From an uncultured Parabacteroides sp. (GTDB lineage: Bacteria > Bacteroidota > Bacteroidia > Bacteroidales > Tannerellaceae), in the NCBI GenBank assembly GCA_934718155.1, contig CAKUZF010000013.1, positions 5,100-69,099 of the forward strand: a stretch of DNA of 64,000 bases, written 5' to 3'. Position 1 is the stretch's first letter. Each line of letters starts with the position of its first letter. Shown one piece after another: positions 57,840-64,000 of this stretch. Below the pieces are notes generated by a model. The model ran no database searches and was not told the DNA's origin. It saw only the letters and a program-made list of their open reading frames with translations. A program made the position numbers and the translations under genes.

Positions 57840-59543
57840 ATGAACTATAAACATGCATTTATGCTCTTGTTGGCAAGTCTCCTCGGCCATTCTCCGCTTA
57901 GGGCACAGAGTTGGAGCGACCTCGTGAATAACAACAAACAAAACATCATCGTGAGGGATACATTCCTGCTTCAGACGTTCCAAAACGAGGCAACGGATAA
58001 TTGGAACTATACAATAGCAAAAGGGGAAGGGGAAGTCATCGACACAAACACATTGTCTTCTATAGAAGGCAACCATGGGAAAAAGGCAATAAAGCTCCTG
58101 GCAAACTCCGAGTTGAAATTCGATCATTTCGACAGAACTCCATTCGACAGCACATTCATCCATGTACACACTTATGCGCAGCTTAAACAGAGAGAAGATA
58201 CTGTATTTGTCCGAATGTATAAAACAACAGAGAACGAACTTGTCGCACTGCTCAAAGCGTCCACATCTAAATTCTGGAGCACCAACATTTCTCAAGCGCC
58301 TGGCTTCGACATCGTCACCCATAAACTGCAAAACTGCTTCTTGATGGATACCGCGTTGGCCTATGGATGCAACAGGCTATACACCCTCTTTACGGGCAAG
58401 GGCAACTGGTCTGACGCAACACACTGGAGCCATAAGGCCGCTCGCCGAAACCAAAAGGCGCTGATCAGTGGCGCACTGACAGTGGATCAGGATGCGCATT
58501 GCGTTTCCGCCGAAGTAGACAACGGAAGCCTGCAAATCGCCAAAGGGAAGAGCCTGCAATGCAACACGCTGACGCTTCACGACAAATCCGGCGGCAGCTC
58601 CTCCTTCATCAACGAGGGCACGCTCAACCTGGCCCAGCAGCTCGTCGTAGAAAAGACCTTCGAGCAAAAGGGCAAATGGTATTTCTTCTCTCTTCCCTTT
58701 GATGTCTACAACGTGGAGGGATTCACGCTCAAAGACGACACCGAGAAGGGAGCGGGAAACTATTTCTACCTCCAAACCTACGACAGCGAGCAGCGGGCAG
58801 CCAGCGGGAAGGGCTGGAAAGTGGTAAAAACGACCGATATCCCTGAGGGACAACCCCTCATCCGCAAACACCAAGGCTACTTGATTGCCTTAGATAATTC
58901 CGCCTCGAAAACGACGCTGCGCTTCATAGCGATGGCCGACAAGCTGAACGAGGAGTTCGGACGCGGTGAAACCCTCACGATCGAGGCTAACAACTCGGGC
59001 AGCGATGCCAACAAGGGCTGGACGCTCTGTGGCAATCCGCTTCCCTCACCCCTACACTTGAACGAAATAGAAGGGAAAGAGGCATTAGATGGCTATGTAT
59101 ATGTGTATAATGCGGGCAAATACCAGGCCTATTCACTAAACAGCAATTATGCGATTGCGCCCTATTCCGCTTTCTTCGTGAAGGCGAACGAGGATGCGAC
59201 TTTGGCCGCTGCGCCACACGCCAAGGAGGTTGCCACAGGGCAGCTGCTTTCCAGCGATGCTGTCGTGCTGCCGTCTGACCCTCAGCTCCTCCCCACCTCC
59301 AATGCGCAAGTTTCAGCGGCCGAGTCGGTGCAGATCCTTCCGGAGAAGAACGCCGTGCGCATCGAGCAACTGCCCGAGGCCGGCACGGCTCAATGGCTGC
59401 GTGCAAACGGACAGATTGTTCAGACCGTGTTCGTCGCCGCAGGTTCCTCTGTGCTTCCTTACCCAACAGGCTCAGCGGGCATCTACCTCCTTCGACTCAG
59501 CTACGGCGAGAAGAGCCAGGTCGTAAAATGCAGAATCTATTGA
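57840..59543 (+). CDS. Secreted protein of unknown function with a possible type IX secretion tail
   Basis: The 567-residue protein has a signal peptide (MNYKHAFMLLLASLLGHSPLRAQ). I do not recognise a catalytic domain. The centre (residues about 185-290) reads like a beta-helix/filament segment (GKGNWSDATHWS, ALTVDQDAHCVSAEVDNGSLQI, SSFINEGTLNLAQQLVVEKTF). It is followed by a segment on the pattern WYFFSLPFDV...GNPLPSPL...AFFVKA, seen in other large Bacteroidales surface proteins. The last 75 residues resemble a type-A sorting domain (GTAQWLRANGQIVQ, then GIYLLRLSYGEKSQVVK). If so, it would be exported by a type IX system, whose genes are not in this window. It has its own promoter and a bidirectional terminator. 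Confidence 0.7.
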   Translation: MNYKHAFMLLLASLLGHSPLRAQSWSDLVNNNKQNIIVRDTFLLQTFQNEATDNWNYTIAKGEGEVIDTNTLSSIEGNHGKKAIKLLANSELKFDHFDRTPFDSTFIHVHTYAQLKQREDTVFVRMYKTTENELVALLKASTSKFWSTNISQAPGFDIVTHKLQNCFLMDTALAYGCNRLYTLFTGKGNWSDATHWSHKAARRNQKALISGALTVDQDAHCVSAEVDNGSLQIAKGKSLQCNTLTLHDKSGGSSSFINEGTLNLAQQLVVEKTFEQKGKWYFFSLPFDVYNVEGFTLKDDTEKGAGNYFYLQTYDSEQRAASGKGWKVVKTTDIPEGQPLIRKHQGYLIALDNSASKTTLRFIAMADKLNEEFGRGETLTIEANNSGSDANKGWTLCGNPLPSPLHLNEIEGKEALDGYVYVYNAGKYQAYSLNSNYAIAPYSAFFVKANEDATLAAAPHAKEVATGQLLSSDAVVLPSDPQLLPTSNAQVSAAESVQILPEKNAVRIEQLPEAGTAQWLRANGQIVQTVFVAAGSSVLPYPTGSAGIYLLRLSYGEKSQVVKCRIY

Positions 59544-59600
59544 TACATGGGGGCGTTTCCCCCTGCTGATTCCTTCTGTAGAAAGAAGAGGGCGTAGTAA

Positions 59601-59650
59601 AACAAAACAAAGGAGGCGCATCGTTTGTAGCGATGCGCCTCCTTCCTTAT
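59601..59650. terminator. Bidirectional terminator between the secreted-protein gene and yebC
   Basis: A perfect 14-bp stem (AAGGAGGCGCATCG with CGATGCGCCTCCTT, 7-nt loop) is flanked by an A-rich run on the left and CCTTATTTAT on the right, so it can serve both converging genes. Confidence 0.88.
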
Positions 59651-59673
59651 TTATATAGGTAAATGTGGAAGAT

Positions 59674-60411
59674 TTACTCCTCCTCACCCTCCTCTTCGTC
59701 CTCCTTCATGTTGTGGAAAACGTTCTGAACGTCCTCGTCCTCCTCCAGCTTCTCGATCAACTTCTCGATTGTCTCACGCTGCTCCGGAGTCACCTCCTTC
59801 AAGTCGTTCGGGATACGCACGAACTCACTGCTTGTGATCTCATAGCCATTATCCTCCAAATACTTCTGGATGGCTGCGTTCTGAGCGAACTCACCATAGA
59901 GCACAACCTCGTCTTCGTCTTCAACAAGCTCGTCAACGCCGTAGTCGATCAACTCCAGCTCAAGATCCTCCAACGACATATCCTCCTTCTTGGTGATGTG
60001 GAACACACACTTATGCTCGAACAAGAACTCCAAGCTACCGGTTGTACCCAAGTTGCCACCGTTCTTGTTGAAATAACTGCGCACGTTGGCCACGGTACGT
60101 GTCGTGTTGTCGGTAGCTGTCTCCACGAAGATAGCGATACCAAAAGGACCATAACCCTCGTAGTTCATCTCCTTATAATCCGTGAAGTCCTTAGAAACGG
60201 CACGCTTGATGGCACGCTCTACATTCTCCTTCGGCATATTCTCCTTCTTTGCGGTCTGCATCAAGACACGCAAACGGGGGTTGTTCTCAGGCTCCGGACC
60301 ACCCTGCTTAGCGGCGATGGTAATCTCCTTACCCAACTTCGTGAACACACGGGCCATGTTGCCCCAACGTTTAAACTTTCTTGCTTTACGGAACTCAAAC
60401 GCTCTTCCCAT
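59674..60411 (-). CDS. YebC/PmpR-family protein (TACO1-like)
   Basis: The 245-residue protein starts MGRAFEFRKARKFKRWGNMARVFTKLGKEI and carries NPRLRVLMQTAKKENMPKENVERAI and the YEGYGPFGIAIFVETATDN signature of the YebC family. Members have been described as DNA-binding regulators, and more recently as translation factors that help ribosomes through proline stretches. The C-terminus ends in an unusual run of acidic residues (EDEDVQNVFHNMKEDEEEGEEE). It follows pheT after a 39-bp gap on the same strand, so the two are probably co-transcribed, which fits a translation-related role. Confidence 0.92.
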   Translation of the reverse strand: MGRAFEFRKARKFKRWGNMARVFTKLGKEITIAAKQGGPEPENNPRLRVLMQTAKKENMPKENVERAIKRAVSKDFTDYKEMNYEGYGPFGIAIFVETATDNTTRTVANVRSYFNKNGGNLGTTGSLEFLFEHKCVFHITKKEDMSLEDLELELIDYGVDELVEDEDEVVLYGEFAQNAAIQKYLEDNGYEITSSEFVRIPNDLKEVTPEQRETIEKLIEKLEEDEDVQNVFHNMKEDEEEGEEE

Positions 60412-60450
60412 ATTATAGCTTTCTTTATCTTTAATGAATAATTATTTGTC

Positions 60451-62913
60451 TTATCGCAATTGTGCGCCCAACTTCTGCTCCAGGTTCGTCTGGATCTTCT
60501 TCATGATCGCATCGATTTGCTTATCGTTCAAAGTTTTGTTCTCATCTTGGAGGTAGAAGCTTACCGCATACGACTTCTTACCAGCTGGCAGGTTCTTGCC
60601 TTCATACACATCGAACAGGCTAACCTCCTTCAGCAACTTGCGGTCGCTCTCCTTAGCGATCTTCTCAATATCAGCAAACTGTACGTTCTTGTCGATCAAA
60701 AGCGCCAAGTCGCGTTTCACGGCCGGGAACTTCGAGATCTCAGAGAAGGTAACTGCGGCCTTCTTCGTCTCCTTCATCAACGCTGTCCATGAAAGCTCGG
60801 CATAGTAAACCTCCGCATCCACATCCAGTTGCTTGCAGATCTTCTTGCTGACAATACCCAACGTACCCAGCTGGCGACCTGCGCCGCTACGGATAGTCAA
60901 GCCCGCAGAATAGATATCGTTGTTGAGCTTGCCCATCACGATGCGCTTCATATCCACGCCCAAACGAACCAAGATATTCTCGACGATGGCCTTCAACTCG
61001 AACACACTGCTCTTCTCGTTAGGGTGCGCCCAGCTGTTCTCCACACGGTTGCCAGCCAACCAGATAGCCAGACGATAGTCTTCGCCAAATTCAGTCAAGG
61101 CCTCGCCCTCTTTCTTCGACTCTACGTTGTAGTCGTAGCAGTTGCCGAACTCATAGAAACGAATCAAGCTTTGCTTGCGCTTCATGTTATGCTCGATGCT
61201 CTCCAAGCCGCCAAACAAAAGGCTCTGGCGCATACTGTTCAGATCCGCACTTAGGGGGTTCATCAACATCACGCAGTGCGACTCCGGATAGGTGGTCAAG
61301 TCGGTATAATAGGCCGAACGAGTCAATGAGTTGTTCAAGATCTCGTTAAATCCGCAACCGCACAATTGCTCTGAAATCAGGTTTTGCAACTTCCAGCTTC
61401 TGTCGGTCGGTGTCTGATAGCTTAAGTTCGACTTCACATGGTCGCTGAACTCCACGTTGTTGTATCCATAGATACGCAAGATATCCTCGATGACGTCCAC
61501 ATCACGCTGTACGTCGATACGATAGACTGGCACATCCAAGGTTAAGCCCTCGGTGGTCTCAGCAACAATCTTCATCTCTAAACTCTCAACGATGCTCTTC
61601 ACCGTCTCGACGGGGATTTCCTTACCAATCAAGCTATTGATCTTCTGATAAGCGACCTCCACGCGATAAGGCTCATACACCTTCGGATAGATATCCACGA
61701 TGTCGCCCGTGATCTGTCCGCCAGCCAACTCCTGAATCAAGAGAGCTGCACGCTTCAAAACATAAATCACTTGGTTAGGATCCAAGCCACGCTCGAAACG
61801 GAAAGAAGAATCGGTGTTCAAGCCGAAACGGCGAGCAGTCTTGCGCACCCAGGTAGGATGGAAACAAGCCGACTCCAAGAACACATCGGTCGTAGTGTCG
61901 GTAACGCCTGAATCCAAACCGCCAAATACACCAGCAATACACATCGGCTCCTCGGCGTTGCAGATCATCAAGTCGCGCTCTGTCAACGTACGCTCCACAC
62001 CATCCAGCGTCACAAACTTAGTGCCTTCCTGGCAAGTATTCACGATCACCTTGCCTCCCTTGATCTTGCTGGCATCAAACGAATGCAAAGGCTGCCCCAG
62101 CTCATGCAAGATGAAGTTGGTTACGTCCACAACATTATTAATCGGACGCAAACCGATCACGCGCAATCTGTTCTGCAACCACTCAGGGCTCTCCTTGATA
62201 GTTACGCCCTTGATGGTCAAGCCCGAATAGCGCAAGCAAGCCTCCTCGTTGCGCACCTCAACCGCGATAGCGGGCGTAGGGTCGTCAATCTTAAAGGCTT
62301 CTACTGAAGGTAAGTGTAACACAGCGGCCTTGCCATGTTGCTTCAAGAATGCGGAAAGGTCGCGAGCAACGCCATAATGCGAGGTCGCATCTACTCGGTT
62401 AGGAGTGATATCCACCTCTAACACATAATCGCTCTTGATGTTATAATACTCCTTAGCGGGAGTTCCTACAACAGCCTCGGCCGGCAATACAATGATACCA
62501 TTATGATCTGTACCGATACCAATCTCGTCTTCCGCACAAATCATACCATTCGACTCCACACCTCGGATCTTCGAACGCTTGATCGTGAAACATTCATCGC
62601 CATCATATAGTTTGGTACCATTCACCGCCACGACCACTTTCTGACCAGCAGCAACATTCGGTGCGCCGCAAACAATCTGCAAAGGGGCCTCACCGCCAAC
62701 ATTAACGGTAGTAATATGTAAATGATCAGAATTGGGATGCATCTCGCAAGTCAAGACCTCGCCAATCACCAAGCCTTCCAATCCTCCTTTGATAGTTTGA
62801 ACCTCCTCTACTCCACCTGTTTCCAGACCGATTGAGGTAAGTGCCGCAGCTACTTCATCCGGTGTTAAATCAAAATCCAGATAAGCTTTCAGCCAATTGT
62901 AAGATATATTCAT
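60451..62913 (-). CDS. pheT: Phenylalanyl-tRNA synthetase beta subunit
   Basis: PheT pairs with PheS to charge tRNA-Phe in the cytoplasm. The 820-residue protein has the full bacterial domain order: N-terminal tRNA-binding domain (VIGEVLTCEMHPNSDHLHITTVNVG), B3/B4 editing domain (EVRNEEACLRYSGLTIKGV), B5 domain (HSFDASKIKGGKVIV), the catalytic-like domain (FRFERGLDPNQVIYVLKRA) and the C-terminal anticodon-binding FDX-ACB domain (FPAVKRDLALLIDKNVQFADI). PheS is not adjacent, unlike in many bacteria but as often seen in Bacteroidales. The -7 box TACTTTTG (62973-62980, minus strand) lies upstream. Confidence 0.97.
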   Translation of the reverse strand: MNISYNWLKAYLDFDLTPDEVAAALTSIGLETGGVEEVQTIKGGLEGLVIGEVLTCEMHPNSDHLHITTVNVGGEAPLQIVCGAPNVAAGQKVVVAVNGTKLYDGDECFTIKRSKIRGVESNGMICAEDEIGIGTDHNGIIVLPAEAVVGTPAKEYYNIKSDYVLEVDITPNRVDATSHYGVARDLSAFLKQHGKAAVLHLPSVEAFKIDDPTPAIAVEVRNEEACLRYSGLTIKGVTIKESPEWLQNRLRVIGLRPINNVVDVTNFILHELGQPLHSFDASKIKGGKVIVNTCQEGTKFVTLDGVERTLTERDLMICNAEEPMCIAGVFGGLDSGVTDTTTDVFLESACFHPTWVRKTARRFGLNTDSSFRFERGLDPNQVIYVLKRAALLIQELAGGQITGDIVDIYPKVYEPYRVEVAYQKINSLIGKEIPVETVKSIVESLEMKIVAETTEGLTLDVPVYRIDVQRDVDVIEDILRIYGYNNVEFSDHVKSNLSYQTPTDRSWKLQNLISEQLCGCGFNEILNNSLTRSAYYTDLTTYPESHCVMLMNPLSADLNSMRQSLLFGGLESIEHNMKRKQSLIRFYEFGNCYDYNVESKKEGEALTEFGEDYRLAIWLAGNRVENSWAHPNEKSSVFELKAIVENILVRLGVDMKRIVMGKLNNDIYSAGLTIRSGAGRQLGTLGIVSKKICKQLDVDAEVYYAELSWTALMKETKKAAVTFSEISKFPAVKRDLALLIDKNVQFADIEKIAKESDRKLLKEVSLFDVYEGKNLPAGKKSYAVSFYLQDENKTLNDKQIDAIMKKIQTNLEQKLGAQLR

Positions 62914-62972
62914 TGTTTCAAAATTTATTCATCCATATCAACAGCCACGCATACGGCTGCTTAATTGACAGG

Positions 62973-62980
62973 CAAAAGTA
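62973..62980 (-). promoter_or_regulatory. -7 promoter box for pheT-yebC
   Basis: The minus strand reads TACTTTTG (consensus), 59 bp before the pheT ATG. No T-box or leader-peptide attenuator was recognised. Confidence 0.55.
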
Positions 62981-63022
62981 CGAATAAATATTTATTTGTA
63001 CGACATGAATCAAGAAATTTCA

Positions 63023-63030
63023 TAATTTTG
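63023..63030 (+). promoter_or_regulatory. -7 promoter box for the PHP-family gene
   Basis: TAATTTTG is a full consensus match, with TTTG (62995-62998) as a possible upstream element; the ATG is at 63053. Confidence 0.6.
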
Positions 63031-63052
63031 CAGGAAGCTTATAAGAACAATC

Positions 63053-63901
63053 ATGCAACTTAGCAACTACCACAGTCATTGTACATTTTGCGACGGACGA
63101 AGCTACCCAGAGGAATTTGTCCGTTTTGCTATTTCTAAAGGATTTAGAGCGTATGGTTTCTCTTCGCATTCGCCGCTACCGTTCGAAACCAACTGGAACA
63201 TGTCGGCCATAGATATGCCTGAGTATCTTCAAGAAGTCAATAGATTACGCCAAAAATACGCAGACCAAATCGAGATCTACGCAGGGCTAGAAATCGACTA
63301 TTTGGATGAGACATATAACGCTTCCATTCCTTTCTTCAAGGAGTTGCCTCTCGACTATCGCATTGGATCCATCCATTTCCTTCCCATATCAGCCGAATTA
63401 AAAGAAAAGAACATGGTCTGCATCGACGGCTCTTTCAACAGCTATGCCGATTCAGTCAACCGCTACTTTGAAGGAGACATTCGAAATCTGGTACGCCACT
63501 ACTTCGAGACCACACAGCAAATGATCGAAGCCGGAGGTATCGACATCATTGGTCACATGGATAAGATCTACATGCACGGGCAGCGCTACGCCCAGTTCGA
63601 CATGGAACAGGATTGGTTTCGCAAACCTTTTGAAGATTGCTTAGACCTCGCCCGTCAACATGGGCTCATGATCGAGATCAACACCAAAAACATGGCAAAG
63701 AAAAAAGAACTTTACCCGCATCAATTCCATTTATCACACATTCGGAAACTGGGTATTCCCGTCATGGTAAACTCAGATTGCCACTATCCTGACTTAGTAA
63801 ACGATGGAAGGGAAGAAGCCTTTCAGCTCTTGCGTACAGCCGGATTTACCACAACTCGCGAACTGATACGTGGCGAATGGATAGATGTCCCCATCGATTA
63901 A
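63053..63901 (+). CDS. PHP-family histidinol-phosphatase (HisK-like)
   Basis: The 282-residue protein belongs to the PHP metal-dependent phosphoesterases. It begins NYHSHCTFCDGRS (first His pair and Asp), then GFSSHSPLPF, GLEIDYLDE (Glu ligand), GSIHFLPI, IDIIGHMDKIYMH and VNSDCHYPDLVNDG (final metal ligands). This pattern and length fit the HisK group, which dephosphorylates L-histidinol phosphate in histidine synthesis. No other his genes are nearby, so a different sugar- or nucleotide-phosphate substrate remains possible. It is convergent with the 5S rRNA gene. Confidence 0.85.
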   Translation: MQLSNYHSHCTFCDGRSYPEEFVRFAISKGFRAYGFSSHSPLPFETNWNMSAIDMPEYLQEVNRLRQKYADQIEIYAGLEIDYLDETYNASIPFFKELPLDYRIGSIHFLPISAELKEKNMVCIDGSFNSYADSVNRYFEGDIRNLVRHYFETTQQMIEAGGIDIIGHMDKIYMHGQRYAQFDMEQDWFRKPFEDCLDLARQHGLMIEINTKNMAKKKELYPHQFHLSHIRKLGIPVMVNSDCHYPDLVNDGREEAFQLLRTAGFTTTRELIRGEWIDVPID

Positions 63902-63931
63902 AGAGCATCTTTTTCACGCAGAACAGGCCAT

Positions 63932-63966
63932 AAAAAAAGGGCGTCAATCTTTTCAGACTGACGCCC
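63932..63966 (-). terminator. Terminator of the rRNA operon
   Basis: On the minus strand a 12-bp stem (GGGCGTCAGTCT with AGATTGACGCCC, one G-T pair, 4-nt loop) is followed by seven T. It lies directly after the 5S rRNA 3' end. Confidence 0.9.
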
Positions 63967-63977
63967 TCCTACCTAAA

Positions 63978-64000
63978 ACGGCGGCTACCTACTCTCCCAC
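63978..64000 (-). rRNA. rrf: 5S ribosomal RNA, 3' end only
   Basis: The minus strand reads GTGGGAGAGTAGGTAGCCGC, the conserved 3' region of Bacteroidales 5S rRNA, followed by a terminator. About 85 nt of the gene and presumably the 23S and 16S genes lie beyond the window edge. The exact 3' end is uncertain by a few bases. Confidence 0.85.

Noticed and set aside
1..64000. tRNA genes, riboswitches or integrase-type att sites
   Set aside because: I looked in the intergenic regions and recognised none; small or divergent RNAs could have been missed by eye.

Overview
The window is chromosomal DNA from a Bacteroidales bacterium, most likely near Parabacteroides/Tannerella; genus is inferred and not certain. 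The evidence is a SusC/SusD pair with a GH78 rhamnosidase, a serine palmitoyltransferase (Bacteroidetes sphingolipids), GldH, an HU-like protein with a winged-helix tail, a PSP1/RicT protein, and many promoters matching the Bacteroides -7 motif TAnnTTTG. Most of the window is moderately GC-rich and looks like core chromosome.

Positions 1-13,500 hold housekeeping and envelope genes: a TPR protein (cut by the window edge), def-ruvX, a polyprenyl-phosphate sugar transferase, an OmpA protein, rfbA, a GH3 glycosidase lipoprotein, murB with an MBL hydrolase, upp, and a cysteine-desulfidase/CDF-transporter pair. Positions 13,500-32,200 hold an SF1B helicase, lon, trmN6, a lipid kinase back-to-back with serine palmitoyltransferase, ricT-gldH, the complete rod-shape cluster mreB-mreC-mreD-PBP2-rodA (minus strand), purH and a UDP-sugar dehydrogenase.

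Positions 32,200-42,300 are the accessory region. It contains an alpha-galactosidase (GH36) with different codon use, a deleted IS4-type element with both ends preserved, a truncated PLD/helicase N-terminus, an HU-like gene with a repeat-rich leader, and then a three-gene locus: a secreted phosphatidylserine-decarboxylase-like lipoprotein, a seven-helix membrane protein ending in an AraC-type DNA-binding domain, and a MACPF (perforin-like) lipoprotein. The first and third of these genes share a nearly identical promoter, operator-like direct repeats and signal peptide although the mature proteins are unrelated. This is the best candidate for an interesting system: a BSAP-like antibacterial pore protein co-controlled with a lipid enzyme by a membrane-bound regulator.

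Positions 42,300-57,400 hold a GH78/SusC/SusD polysaccharide utilisation locus, a membrane protein of DUF6057 type, a TolB-like lipoprotein with one CxxCH motif, and a large tricorn-like S41 protease. Positions 57,800-64,000 hold a secreted protein with a possible type IX sorting tail, yebC-pheT, a PHP-family phosphatase, and the last bases of a 5S rRNA gene on the minus strand (the 3' end of an rRNA operon).

Four intergenic arrays have exact 11-bp or 22-bp phasing, run first in direct and then in inverted orientation, and keep phase across the inversion (32251-32417, 36784-36893, 15471-15610, 57514-57630). They look like one class of structured intergenic element. A separate 21-bp dyad array lies in the leader of the HU-like gene.
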